Position numbers and translations under genes: made by a program. Source: a virus. From it: a stretch of DNA of 26,423 nt. Positions 9,012 to 17,086 of this stretch are shown here, one piece after another. Under the pieces are notes generated by a model that saw nothing but the letters and a program-made list of their open reading frames with translations, did no database searches and had not been told where the DNA came from. The stretch is from positions 1 to 26,423 of the IMG/VR virus record IMGVR_UViG_3300040810_000371; one strand, given 5' to 3'. Position 1 is the stretch's first letter. The number at the start of each line of letters is the position of its first letter.

Positions 9012-10562
9012 TTATACAGTATAGTCTGTTGCATAAGTAGAGTCTGAATGACTTGTTAAAGCTTTATATTTAACCGTCATTTCATCCCCTGTTAACAGGT
9101 CTGTACCTTGAGCAGCAAATTCAACGGTTGTTGATATAATATCTGCTGTTTCAATAGTAGGTATCTGTAAGTGAGCTTTTGGTAAATCAAATTCAACTAC
9201 TGGAGTTGAAGAAGAACCACCGCCCATAAATAGACTCATGTCAAATGCATTATTAACTAAGTCTGTAGCTGCTGATAAGTCAGATAGTAACGAGTTAGAA
9301 CCATTTGATTTAGTATCTAAATACATTGTTAAAGAACCACTTACTTGTCTAGCACCTGTAAAAGAACCTACTGGTACATCCACAAGACCTAAAGTTTCTG
9401 GTGTTACATAAGTAATATTATTAGCAATAGTTAGTGAGCCCCCTGTGATATTAATATCATAAGTAGTTGTACTATCTGATGCGCCAACTTCTAATATACC
9501 TGAAGCATTTTTTGCATGCGTTAAGCTTAGAGTTGATAGTTTATTTCTTAAGTAATCTGCATCATTAGGTGCAGTTGTGTCTACATAATTATATCCTTCT
9601 GTATAAGTTGCTGCTGTACTTGTTGACTGAGTTCCATCTGTACTAATTAAAGCTTTTGAAGGGTCTTCTATAACTGTTGATACTTGGTCAATAGTTGTAG
9701 CATTTCCTGACCATGTGATAGTAGCAATACCATCAATTGAAAAGTCAATTTCTGCTTGGTTTACTTGACACTCATTTAGTCTGTAAGTTGTATTTTCTAA
9801 TGCGAAGAAAATAGACATTTTTAATAGTTCGTGATGGTCTGACCTTACAAAAGATACATCTGCATCTGTTGAATCACAAGTTACTGCAGTAGCTGAAGTT
9901 CCAGTATTTGAACCTCCAGTAATGTCTTTACCTGCAATAGCTGCCCATAAAATGTTTTCACACATATCCATTGTGCCAGATGATCTATGACTATCTGTAC
10001 CATGCTTGTAAGGTCTTACGTAAGTACCGAAAGACCATTCTGCTGGTGGTAAAGAGTCATTAAATCTTTTTGAGCCTCTATTTGGCTCTGAACCTGCTTC
10101 ACTAATTGTTATATCAGTAGCGTCACTTCCTTGTGAGAAACTATAACCGTCTAATACACCAATTTTGAATGTATTTGCGTCAGTTCCATTTCCTTTAAAA
10201 AGACCTGTTGGTAATCTACTTCCTTGAGCCGTAGTAGCAGAAACTCCTTGTACTACTGCTGCAAATCCAGTTCCATTTGGTGCTGCTGATTGAGTTACTG
10301 TATCATCGTTTGCATATCCTGTTCCTCTAAAGTTATTAGGAATTGCTATAGCGGTAACAGCTCCAGAGCCTCCAATAGCAGTAACTACTACTTTTAGTCC
10401 TGAACCACTACCACTTGTTGTACCCATAGTAATTACATCACCAACAACGTGTCCTGAACCTGCGGTAAATCCGTCTAAGTTTAGTACTGAACCACCACTT
10501 GTGTGTACTCCATTACCTGTTGAGACAAATACCGAGGTATTTCTTGATAGATTTAAAGCCAT
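9012..10562 (-). CDS. Major tail tube-like protein with Gly-rich insert domain
   Basis: The product is 516 aa. After a short N-terminus comes an insert (about aa 22-113) of the 'GxGYxxxDxVT...GxGFxAxV' type (VGDVITMGTTSGSGSGLKV, RGTGYANDDTVTQ, GTGFAAVVQG). I associate this Gly/Thr-rich decoration with virion proteins of many marine phages. The remainder (aa ~130-516) is a beta-rich body that matches the 302-aa downstream protein in several blocks, including one with a VEFAAQGTDLLTGD end. A clear AGGAG ribosome site precedes the ATG. Size, beta content and place between the tail terminator and the chaperone make it the leading candidate for the main tube subunit, with the insert displayed on the outer surface. 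The family name is inferred, not recognised. Confidence 0.65.
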   Translation of the reverse strand: MALNLSRNTSVFVSTGNGVHTSGGSVLNLDGFTAGSGHVVGDVITMGTTSGSGSGLKVVVTAIGGSGAVTAIAIPNNFRGTGYANDDTVTQSAAPNGTGFAAVVQGVSATTAQGSRLPTGLFKGNGTDANTFKIGVLDGYSFSQGSDATDITISEAGSEPNRGSKRFNDSLPPAEWSFGTYVRPYKHGTDSHRSSGTMDMCENILWAAIAGKDITGGSNTGTSATAVTCDSTDADVSFVRSDHHELLKMSIFFALENTTYRLNECQVNQAEIDFSIDGIATITWSGNATTIDQVSTVIEDPSKALISTDGTQSTSTAATYTEGYNYVDTTAPNDADYLRNKLSTLSLTHAKNASGILEVGASDSTTTYDINITGGSLTIANNITYVTPETLGLVDVPVGSFTGARQVSGSLTMYLDTKSNGSNSLLSDLSAATDLVNNAFDMSLFMGGGSSSTPVVEFDLPKAHLQIPTIETADIISTTVEFAAQGTDLLTGDEMTVKYKALTSHSDSTYATDYTV

Positions 10563-10626
10563 TTTGCTTATCTCCTATATTTACTTTGGAAAGGGTTCAG
10601 CTAGAATTTTCTGCTTTACCTGTTTC

Positions 10627-11073
10627 CTAATATCGTACTTCAACTACCATTTCGCCTATGCCTAAAGGAGATATAACTCCCTCATCTGTACCTATCGATT
10701 GAATAGTTATAGATGTTGTTTGTAGGTTTGGCGATACAGTATCGTCATACACTAGTATGTCATTATCATCGATTACTCTTTCGATATCTTCGAGTAATAA
10801 CGACAAAATTTCTTGAGGGTCATTTGCATCTTCTACATATGCCCTGATTGTTACTGTTAAAAATCTCCATTTAAATCCTCCAGGCTGATATTGTCGTATT
10901 TCATCGCCTGCTACAACACATACTTTTGGGTATTGTTGTATTTCATCTAAAAATACTAAATGTGAGTCAGCATTTTGAAAGATGTTTGAATTAAAAGGAT
11001 GATTCCCATCAATTTCTTTAAATTTGTTAACAAGAGCTTCGGCTATTTTTTTTCTTTGTGTTCTGTATGCCAT
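10627..11073 (-). CDS. Tail terminator (gpU-like) protein
   Basis: The product is 148 aa: an N-terminal helix (QRKKIAEALVNKFKEIDG), then alternating strands (HLVFLDEIQQYPKVCVVAGD, RFLTVTIRAYVED), a helix (PQEILSLLLEDIERVIDD) and a final strand pair ending MVVEVRY. This is the order of the small alpha/beta tail terminator fold (lambda gpU, and DUF3168-like proteins) that caps the tube where it meets the head. It lies directly before the tube genes and after the 465-aa neck candidate, which is the expected place. Its ATG overlaps the upstream stop as TAATG. The 64 bases between its stop and the tube gene contain only the tube gene's ribosome site. Confidence 0.75.
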   Translation of the reverse strand: MAYRTQRKKIAEALVNKFKEIDGNHPFNSNIFQNADSHLVFLDEIQQYPKVCVVAGDEIRQYQPGGFKWRFLTVTIRAYVEDANDPQEILSLLLEDIERVIDDNDILVYDDTVSPNLQTTSITIQSIGTDEGVISPLGIGEMVVEVRY

Positions 11074-12470
11074 TATACTCTCCTAAGTGTAAATTTTTTC
11101 TCGGTATACTTCAATGCTAGATTTCTTATGCTTTTAGCTATTAAAGGTTTTGGATTATATCCCGAAGGCCATTGTTTGCTACCTAAATTTTCAAAAGTTG
11201 AGTAAACTCCTCTTTTATTTTTACTTTGTCCCCCGCCTGTTAAAGTATAAGTATATTCACCTGTTAATGTTTTTCCTGTATCTCTTAAACTTAAAAGTCT
11301 AGCGCTATTTGAAAATTGTCCTGTTCTATTTATTAGTGCAGGTCTTCCCATGTTTCTTCTAACTTCTGCACCTAAACTTCTATTAATATTATATTTAATT
11401 TTATTAAGAGAAAGAGCTTCATCATCAGTTGATTTACCTATAGAAGCGGTTGTTAGTATTTTATTTTGAGCTTCTAATTGTTTTGCAATTACAGTAGCTC
11501 CTGTTCCAACTTTTCTTGCTTTAGTAGTTATTTTTTGAGTATCAACAGATGTTTTTACTCTTGTTTTTCCTTTAGTTGTTTTTTTATAAGTTCTTTTCTT
11601 TTTACCTACTCCAGCTTCTACTAACTGCTCTCCTAATTCTTTTCCAATGCTTTTAGACCCTGTAATACTAGTAATGTCTGCTTCGCCTAGTGCTTTCGCT
11701 AAGTCGGAGGTCATTCCTTGAGCAGTTCCAGATACTAAAGCTTTTCTCATTGCTCCTAGTGTTTTCTGTTTAACTCCTTTGATATCTTTGTTTAAGTCTT
11801 CTGTTTCAATTTGATATCTTGCAAGAGTTCCATCATTTAATTTTAAGTCTAATTGTTTTAAGTGGCTTATATCTATGTGGCCATCTTTTTTCATATTCTT
11901 TAATTTAGCAACTATTTGTTTATTTTCTAAATCATTTTTCTTTTCTGCTTGAGAAATAACATGCCCTACAGCTCTTAATTTTCTTAGTCTTTCAGCTGTT
12001 ATTTGTTGTTTTCTGTAGAAAACTGTATTTGCTTCTCCTTTTGCTTCTAATTCTAATAATCCGCTTTGTATTGCCATTATTGTTAAAGAAATAGAAACAT
12101 TAATAGGCTCCATTGTTTTATGTCCTATATTCCACTGCGTAGGTAGTGCAGACCCTGCTCTTTTTAAATGTCCTGCTAATTGGGCTAATGCAGAACTTAG
12201 TTGTTTTTGGGTTGCTTCTCCTGTTAGCCTTTTATATGCTTTCATTACTTCAGGGTCATTACTTAATCCTGTTGCAGCAAGAGAGTCATTTAACTCTCTA
12301 AAAAATCCTTCACTTCCTTCTAACCTACCTAGTTGAACATTTCTAAGTTGTTTTCCTAAATCTGTTGCAGTTTTTCCTATATTTTTTGCTTGTTCCTGGA
12401 CTAGTTTTTCATAACTTATTCCAGTATTTTTATCTCTAGATAAGTACTTGAACTTAAATTTATCTGCCAT
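11073..12470 (-). CDS. Neck or tail-completion candidate, 465 aa
   Basis: I do not recognise this gene. The product is 465 aa and strongly basic in the middle (GVGKKKRTYKKTTKGKTRVK near aa 290-310). The N-terminal two thirds is helical and Lys/Gln-rich, and the last ~90 aa look folded, with RNMGRPALINRTGQFSNSARL and YSTFENLGSKQWPSGYNPKP. The C-terminal part could correspond to the small neck protein (HK97 gp10-like) usually encoded between adaptor and tail terminator, which has a similar 'RTGxFxxS' flavour, here with a long extra N-terminal helical part. It shares a TAATG with the genes on both sides. An internal scaffold or injected protein is an alternative because of the basic linker. Confidence 0.45.
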   Translation of the reverse strand: MADKFKFKYLSRDKNTGISYEKLVQEQAKNIGKTATDLGKQLRNVQLGRLEGSEGFFRELNDSLAATGLSNDPEVMKAYKRLTGEATQKQLSSALAQLAGHLKRAGSALPTQWNIGHKTMEPINVSISLTIMAIQSGLLELEAKGEANTVFYRKQQITAERLRKLRAVGHVISQAEKKNDLENKQIVAKLKNMKKDGHIDISHLKQLDLKLNDGTLARYQIETEDLNKDIKGVKQKTLGAMRKALVSGTAQGMTSDLAKALGEADITSITGSKSIGKELGEQLVEAGVGKKKRTYKKTTKGKTRVKTSVDTQKITTKARKVGTGATVIAKQLEAQNKILTTASIGKSTDDEALSLNKIKYNINRSLGAEVRRNMGRPALINRTGQFSNSARLLSLRDTGKTLTGEYTYTLTGGGQSKNKRGVYSTFENLGSKQWPSGYNPKPLIAKSIRNLALKYTEKKFTLRRV

Positions 12471-13081
12471 TACTTATGAATTTTATAAAAATCCAATATA
12501 CGTTTAATATGGTCAGGAAAACCTATGTTTTCTCTCAAACTTGTTGATACAGGATTTTGTATCTGTGCACCTGAAATGGTTAAGTTTTGTTTTCTTTCGT
12601 CTTTTAAATAGTACTTAACTAAATCAAAACATGCTAGTTTTAAATCTTCCGGTGTTGCTGAATATCCTGACTTGTATACTACTTTTACTGCTTTTCTTCC
12701 TTGTGGAAACATTTTGTCTCCTGTTGCAGTAGTTCTAAATATAGTATCTGCATTATAATCTACTACGTAGTCATACTTTCCGCTTGAGTCTGAATTTTCA
12801 AATATTAGAGTCGTATATGAGTCTGATTGATTCTTTCTTTCTTCAACTGAAGTCACGCTCACGATTGGACTCTCATCGAGTATTATTGCATTAGTGTATT
12901 TATCCTTAATATCGTAATATTCGGTCTTGTCACTAGAATAATAGTCTATAAAACTTGTGCCGCAATATGTTTTTACTGCTTGGCTGATAGCAGGTATGAT
13001 GACATTAATCTTCGCATTCTCACTTTCTCCAGTAAGTCCAGCGAAGTTTTTGTATTCTCTTAATGTTATTAAATCTGCCAT
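12470..13081 (-). CDS. Head-tail adaptor (gp6-like connector) protein
   Basis: The product is 203 aa. It begins with ADLITLREYKNFAGLTGESE, followed by helices (INVIIPAISQAVKTYCG), then a beta region with 'ILDESPIVSVTSVEE' and 'VKVVYKSGYSATPEDLKLAC', and ends with 'LVKYYLKDERK'. This is the standard arrangement of HK97 gp6/SPP1 gp15-type adaptors, which sit under the portal: an N-terminal helical bundle, the 'P(I/V)xSVxSV' strand, then 'GY...TPxDLKxAxxxLVxYY'. Gene order agrees. The ATG has no visible ribosome site. The bases before it are the U-tract of an intrinsic terminator, so translation probably depends on coupling, a weak leader, or read-through transcripts. Confidence 0.85.
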   Translation of the reverse strand: MADLITLREYKNFAGLTGESENAKINVIIPAISQAVKTYCGTSFIDYYSSDKTEYYDIKDKYTNAIILDESPIVSVTSVEERKNQSDSYTTLIFENSDSSGKYDYVVDYNADTIFRTTATGDKMFPQGRKAVKVVYKSGYSATPEDLKLACFDLVKYYLKDERKQNLTISGAQIQNPVSTSLRENIGFPDHIKRILDFYKIHK

Positions 13082-13114
13082 AATTAAAAAGAGGGAGTGT
13101 TAGGTACACTCCCT
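13082..13114 (-). terminator. Intrinsic terminator after the capsid gene
   Basis: On the minus strand AGGGAGTGT, a five-base loop ACCTA, then ACACTCCCT forms a perfect nine-base-pair stem. It is followed by CTTTTTAATTA. The stem is GC-rich compared with the surrounding DNA. It lies 28 bases beyond the capsid stop and ends at the base before the adaptor's ATG. It would stop most transcripts after the head genes, giving more capsid than tail mRNA. Confidence 0.85.
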
Positions 13115-13141
13115 GAAACCTTTAGCTTGTTAAGGTTAACC

Positions 13142-15181
13142 TTATGAAGCTTTATACATCCAAGCCCACTTAGAAGTAGCACCGTCAATTAAGTCGATAA
13201 ATCCTAATCTTTGAGAAGCCACTAAGACTCTTCTTTGATTAATTACTTCGTAGTCTGATTCTACTGTTACGCCTCTTAATCTTGGCATTACGTAGTTTCT
13301 TGGGTTAACAGCGATAGCTGCGAACTTAGATACTGCTGGTGTAGCGAATTCATCACAAAGAAGAACTCTTGAACCGAACACTTGTCCGATTTCACCAGAT
13401 AACTTAGTTGCCATGTCGCCAACTAGGTTAGCATCTTGGAACTCAGCATCTTCTAATAGTTCGTAGTATGATCTTTGTGAAACAATGTATACTACTTCAC
13501 TTGGGTTCACACCATATTTACCCATATTCTTTCTCATTTCAAGTAAGTCAGTTGCTACAATTTTATCAGTTGCAAAAGCAGTTGCTGATTGTGTGTAGTC
13601 ACTGTCATTTCTTGCTAAGTGTAGTAAACCTTCAAAAGAAGCTCCAGCTGTACCGAATACGCCGTCAGCATCATCACCAGCTAGGATTGAGTTTTCAATT
13701 GCTCTAGCATGTGACCTTACCATTGATTCTCTAATTAAAGGAAGGATCGGTAAGATTGCATCTTCTTCAGTTTCATTACCTAAGAATGACTGAGAAATAA
13801 GTTTCTTAGTTGAAAGAGTTCTTTCAGACATACTAACCCCTGCATCAGCACCATAAGCAGCAGACCTCATATCTAAGTTGTCATTTGCTACAGCAGAACC
13901 TGAAGTAAATTCAGCATAACCACTGTCTGGTAAGATTGGGATAATCATGTTTGCAGAAGTCATTGCTACTTCTCTGAATAGAGGAGCTAAGACTAATTCA
14001 TTTTGAATATCTCTTTCGATGTTAGTTGAAACGATTTGCTCGAAATCAGCTGATGAAACTTGAACACCTGAATGAGTGTTAACTTTTTCCATCACATTTT
14101 TAGCAACTTCACTGTCCCATCCTTTACCAGTAGCTAAACCAGCAAATTTTGCGTCAACGATATCTTGCTCAAAAGTTTTTTTCCAATCGCCTTGACCTTG
14201 TCTGTCTGAGAAGTGTCTTTTTGACTCTCTCATTTTTACGATTTCTTCTGATTTCTCAGCTAGTTCTGACTCAAGTCCTTTAACAACTGACTCTAAATTA
14301 GAGTAGTCTTCTTTAACTCTAGACTCAACATCATTCATAAGCTTTTCAGCTCCTGATAGACCTGCTTCAACTATAGTTTTAGTTTTTTCCTGATCTGCTA
14401 CTTCAGCAGCTTTTTGAACTTCGGCGTCGTTAGTTGCTTTTTGAGCAGCTTCGTCTGCAGCCTTCTGTTCAGCAGCTTTTTGTTCAGCTTGTTTCATTGC
14501 AATTTCAGCAGCTGTATCTGCAGCTACCTTTCTTGCAAACTCTTCAAGATTGAACTCTGAGTTGCTTTCAGGAGATTTATTTTCTTTTGACATATTTGTC
14601 TCCATGTTTTGGGATTCCTCCCGTCCTGGCTGCTCAACATTAACAGCGTCTGCTGATTCTGCTGGGTTAGCCTTATAAAAAGTTTGCTTATACTTGTTGT
14701 ATTCTTCCATACTATCAAATGATTTGCTCAATCCAAAAGTTGCCCCTTGGTTGCAAGGCACTGATACTACTGAAACTTCAAAAAGCTCCGCGTCCTTTAT
14801 CTTGTATCCGTCAGTTTCTGTCATATAATCCGCATCCTTGACTTTGAAACCAACAGAAAAAGCTCCAAGGACACCGTCTTTAATTAATTGAGTTACATCA
14901 CCTGCAGCTTTAGATATCTTTGCAGATATCTCTAAACCGTTTTCTGTAACTTGTAAATCTTTTGCACGACCAATAGGTTTGTCGTAATTGTGATTAAACA
15001 AAATAATTGGATTATTTTTAAAATTCTCTAATCCACCTTTTGTCCATGCGCCGCTTTCAATAATATCTCCAGCTCTATCAAGTCCATTAGTGCTTGCAGA
15101 GCCTTTAATATCAACGCCACCGTCTTCTGATTCACCGATTGCTTTAAAAGTGCTAGTCCAATGATAAATCTTATTTGCCAT
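13142..15181 (-). CDS. Fused prohead protease - scaffold - HK97-fold major capsid protein
   Basis: The product is 679 aa in three parts. Residues 1-150 match the U35 prohead protease family: IILFNHNYDKPIGRA with His64, GAFSVGFKV with Ser109, and the following LFEVSVVSVPCN. Residues about 195-320 are an Ala/Glu/Lys-rich coiled coil, the place of the HK97 delta/scaffold domain. Residues about 325-679 are the HK97-fold capsid: REVAMTSANMIIPILPD, SERTLSTKKLISQSFLG, a RSHARAIENSILAGDD spine helix, and FAAIAVNPRNYVMPRLRG near the end. In most phages protease and capsid are separate genes, so the fusion is notable but not unique. Two internal ATGs at codons 193 and 197, with an upstream GGGAGG, could yield a protease-free scaffold-capsid chain. 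Maturation cleavage near aa 320 is expected. The start overlaps the 88-aa gene by 11 bases, and a strong terminator follows. Confidence 0.93.
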   Translation of the reverse strand: MANKIYHWTSTFKAIGESEDGGVDIKGSASTNGLDRAGDIIESGAWTKGGLENFKNNPIILFNHNYDKPIGRAKDLQVTENGLEISAKISKAAGDVTQLIKDGVLGAFSVGFKVKDADYMTETDGYKIKDAELFEVSVVSVPCNQGATFGLSKSFDSMEEYNKYKQTFYKANPAESADAVNVEQPGREESQNMETNMSKENKSPESNSEFNLEEFARKVAADTAAEIAMKQAEQKAAEQKAADEAAQKATNDAEVQKAAEVADQEKTKTIVEAGLSGAEKLMNDVESRVKEDYSNLESVVKGLESELAEKSEEIVKMRESKRHFSDRQGQGDWKKTFEQDIVDAKFAGLATGKGWDSEVAKNVMEKVNTHSGVQVSSADFEQIVSTNIERDIQNELVLAPLFREVAMTSANMIIPILPDSGYAEFTSGSAVANDNLDMRSAAYGADAGVSMSERTLSTKKLISQSFLGNETEEDAILPILPLIRESMVRSHARAIENSILAGDDADGVFGTAGASFEGLLHLARNDSDYTQSATAFATDKIVATDLLEMRKNMGKYGVNPSEVVYIVSQRSYYELLEDAEFQDANLVGDMATKLSGEIGQVFGSRVLLCDEFATPAVSKFAAIAVNPRNYVMPRLRGVTVESDYEVINQRRVLVASQRLGFIDLIDGATSKWAWMYKAS
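14593..14622 (-). promoter_or_regulatory. Possible internal ribosome site for protease-free capsid
   Basis: Within the fused gene, the minus strand reads GGGAGG (14617-14622) and then ATG at 14605 (codon 193) and ATG at 14593 (codon 197). The spacing to the first ATG is 11 bases, longer than ideal but usable. Both codons lie precisely at the junction between the protease domain and the coiled coil, where a separate capsid gene would begin. A short product starting here would be about 487 aa. This is a suggestion from position; nothing in the sequence proves that it is used. Confidence 0.4.
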
Positions 15182-15437
15182 CTTTCTTCTCCACTTTTTT
15201 CTTAGCAGGTGCTTTCTTTTCGACAGGTGCTTCTTTAACTTCTGGTGCAGCTACTTCTACAGGATATCTTTTTGATACCACGCTGAGTACTCTACTCCAA
15301 GAACCAAATGCTCTTCTTAATAAATAATCCTTAACAGGAACATCATTTCCTTTTGCTTTATAAGCAGGCAAATCTATAGGACCGCCTTCTGCTTTAAAGT
15401 AATTGGAAAGAGCTTTTACCATCATATCTTTTGTCAT
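15171..15437 (-). CDS. Small protein with HNH-associated-repeat-like fold, basic tail
   Basis: The product is 88 aa. Residues 5-60 contain 'LPAYKAKGNDVPVKDYLLRRAFGSWSRVLSVV', which I read as a helix-turn-helix of the kind found as a homing-endonuclease-associated repeat: a '...xYxxxG...P...xxRRxFGSWxxxL' pattern. The last 25 residues are a low-complexity Ala/Pro/Lys/Glu tail. Alone and without a nuclease domain, it could bind DNA or serve as a small head-assembly factor. It lies between portal and capsid genes, with two bases to the portal stop and an 11-base overlap with the capsid start. In many phages this slot holds the protease, which here is already fused to the capsid. The resemblance is by eye and its role is unknown. 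Confidence 0.5.
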   Translation of the reverse strand: MTKDMMVKALSNYFKAEGGPIDLPAYKAKGNDVPVKDYLLRRAFGSWSRVLSVVSKRYPVEVAAPEVKEAPVEKKAPAKKKVEKKDGK

Positions 15438-15439
15438 AA

Positions 15440-16657
15440 TTATTCTTCCTCGCTTGGGGCAGCCTCTGAAGGTCTACCTCCTTGTTCTGGATTTACCGCA
15501 GAACCCGCTATATTAGCAGGTACTCTTGGTTCATCAAATCCATCCACAGGGTCTTTGCCTAAGGCCTCTCTAGCTTCGTTGGCACTCAATATGCCTGTGT
15601 TTACTAAAGTTGCGTAATAAGCTGCTTGGTCTCTTAACTCTGGTTGTAAAGCAGGAATACCTGTTACATCTTCAGATAGTGAAAAACCAAAAAATCTTTC
15701 TAGTGCGTATCCTACTTTTTTGACTATCGGTAAAACAGTCTCTAAGTAATATAGTCTATGGTTAGGTCTTATGTTTGCGTTATTGCCTCCATCCATTAAA
15801 ATTGGTGGTATTCCCATAGCTTCTAGAATAATTCTTTCATTTGCTTTTATGGACTCTGCAAAATCTAGTTCTTTAAAATTTATCTTTGTTAAAGGGTCAA
15901 CTTCTAACCCTCCGTCTAATATTAGAGGTCTTCTACCTCCAGTATTTGGATTATATCGAATACTCCAAGCCTGCATCATTCTTTCTTTTACTTTCTCAGA
16001 AAGAGTATTTGGTGACTTTAGTACTAATCCTGGAACTGCTCCATTCTTAAAAAAGTTATCTTGAAAATTTCTCATGCTACCAAGTAGTTGCATAGTTCTG
16101 TAAGCTGGTTTTAGCCTTGGAACTCCCCTGTAAATTGAATTGAAACTATTTTCTTTTATGTGTATAATTTCATCAGGGCTGTAATCTATTGAGTTATCAT
16201 ATGAATATCTTTCTACGTATGTTTTGTCATCAGTATGGATTGTTACTTTATCTGCTGGTAAATGATAGAGATGAGCTCCATCAAAGTAAATAAAGATGTT
16301 TCCATCTATAAGTAAGTCAATTATTAAATTTCTTTTAAAAGCACTAACATCTTGAAAAGGGTTAGGCTCAATATTTAGTAGTAAATTTACTTTTGACCTA
16401 CGAATATTTTTAAGAACGCTAGTAGTACCTACGAACTTTTCTCCTACAGCAAAGGGTATTTCGGAAACGTCATCAACAATCATATTGACTGCTCTATTAA
16501 CGATTTCTAACTGTTCATAGGCATTTCTGTAGTTAGTAATTATTTCCCTTGAGTCAATAGTCATACCCTCATTTCGGGATATTACATATTGAGCAGGATT
16601 CAATTTTTCATCGTCCACTACTGGAGTTCTGCCTAATAATCTATCATACCATGCCAT
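15440..16657 (-). CDS. Portal protein, HK97 family
   Basis: The product is 405 aa. It shows the recognisable features of HK97-type portals: an N-terminal helix rich in contacts (NYRNAYEQLEIVNRAVNMI), the 'LLNIEPNPFQDVSAFKRNLI' clip region with a 'LIDGNIFIYFDG' strand, 'IHIKENSFNSIYRGVPRLK' followed by the stem helices, 'FFKNGAVPGLVLKSPNTLSE', and the C-terminal 'LNTGILSANEAREALGKDP'-like pattern (TGILSANEAREALGKDPVDG). The portal forms the dodecameric ring at one capsid vertex through which the terminase pumps DNA. Length fits the family. The start overlaps the HNH gene by 14 bases. The C-terminus after GKDPVDG is a short disordered Pro/Glu tail, as in relatives. Confidence 0.95.
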   Translation of the reverse strand: MAWYDRLLGRTPVVDDEKLNPAQYVISRNEGMTIDSREIITNYRNAYEQLEIVNRAVNMIVDDVSEIPFAVGEKFVGTTSVLKNIRRSKVNLLLNIEPNPFQDVSAFKRNLIIDLLIDGNIFIYFDGAHLYHLPADKVTIHTDDKTYVERYSYDNSIDYSPDEIIHIKENSFNSIYRGVPRLKPAYRTMQLLGSMRNFQDNFFKNGAVPGLVLKSPNTLSEKVKERMMQAWSIRYNPNTGGRRPLILDGGLEVDPLTKINFKELDFAESIKANERIILEAMGIPPILMDGGNNANIRPNHRLYYLETVLPIVKKVGYALERFFGFSLSEDVTGIPALQPELRDQAAYYATLVNTGILSANEAREALGKDPVDGFDEPRVPANIAGSAVNPEQGGRPSEAAPSEEE

Positions 16658-17015
16658 ATTTGTCTCTCTGCTTCTCGACCCATCTTTTTTGTTTCTCTGC
16701 GTGTATCAACTTGGGTCGTTTTCCATAAATTGAATGTAATTTCATATGGTGACTGTGGCAGAGTGTTACAGTATCCTCGTAAAGTTCTTTGTAGTGTTCA
16801 TCAATAAAGGCTTGTCGAATCTCTAGTATTTCTTGCTCGTTTTCAATAATTAATTTTTTCTTTTTTATCCAAGTTTCTAGTAGTTCTGTAAGCCCGTGAT
16901 AGTGATGAAAATCTAACTGTTCGGTACTTCCACAGATATAACAATCGCTTGATTTTTTATATTGTGATTTCGCTTTATCTCGTACGTATTTAACTAAATC
17001 TCTTTTGAAATTCAT
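16644..17015 (-). CDS. HNH endonuclease next to terminase
   Basis: The product is about 123 aa from the ATG at 17015; a TTG 42 bases upstream is in frame but lies across the promoter, so I reject it as the start. Two zinc pairs are visible: CYICG near the N-terminus, and CHSHHMKLHS near the C-terminus. The central 'LDFHHYHGL' supplies the HNH first-strand histidines, and the final HxxxLH matches the second part of the beta-beta-alpha metal finger. HNH proteins beside terminase are known in cos-type phages such as HK97 (gp74), where they assist DNA maturation; selfish homing is the alternative. Its promoter is the strongest seen here, with a 13-base leader. It overlaps the portal by 14 bases, so HNH, portal, 88-aa protein and capsid form one transcript. 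Confidence 0.85.
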   Translation of the reverse strand: MNFKRDLVKYVRDKAKSQYKKSSDCYICGSTEQLDFHHYHGLTELLETWIKKKKLIIENEQEILEIRQAFIDEHYKELYEDTVTLCHSHHMKLHSIYGKRPKLIHAEKQKRWVEKQRDKYGMV

Positions 17016-17034
17016 ATTTCTACTCTTAATTAGA

Positions 17035-17064
17035 ATTATACCAAAAACATACAGCAAATGTCAA
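17035..17064 (-). promoter_or_regulatory. Consensus sigma70-type promoter for the head operon
   Basis: On the minus strand TTGACA (17059-17064), an 18-base spacer, and TATAAT (17035-17040) are both perfect matches to the consensus. The -10 is embedded in TTTTTGGTATAATT, shared with the second promoter at 21613. The expected start is about 17028, giving a very short leader before the HNH ATG at 17015. It lies in the only gap between the large terminase and the HNH gene. Confidence 0.88.
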
Positions 17065-17086
17065 GAACTGTTTTTTGTAGGTGTTA

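Noticed and set aside
13131-13144. Perfect 14-base palindrome TAAGGTTAACCTTA at the capsid stop codon.
   Set aside because: It is short and has no loop. It could be chance or a protein site, but nothing else supports it; the nearby terminator explains the region better.
14524-14718. A 64-aa minus-strand ORF in another frame inside the capsid gene.
   Set aside because: It lies wholly inside the protease-capsid junction and has low-complexity shadow composition.
16644-17057. Longer HNH start at TTG 17057.
   Set aside because: The first 42 bases would cross the -10 and start of the promoter, so the mRNA could not encode them. ATG 17015 fits the domain.
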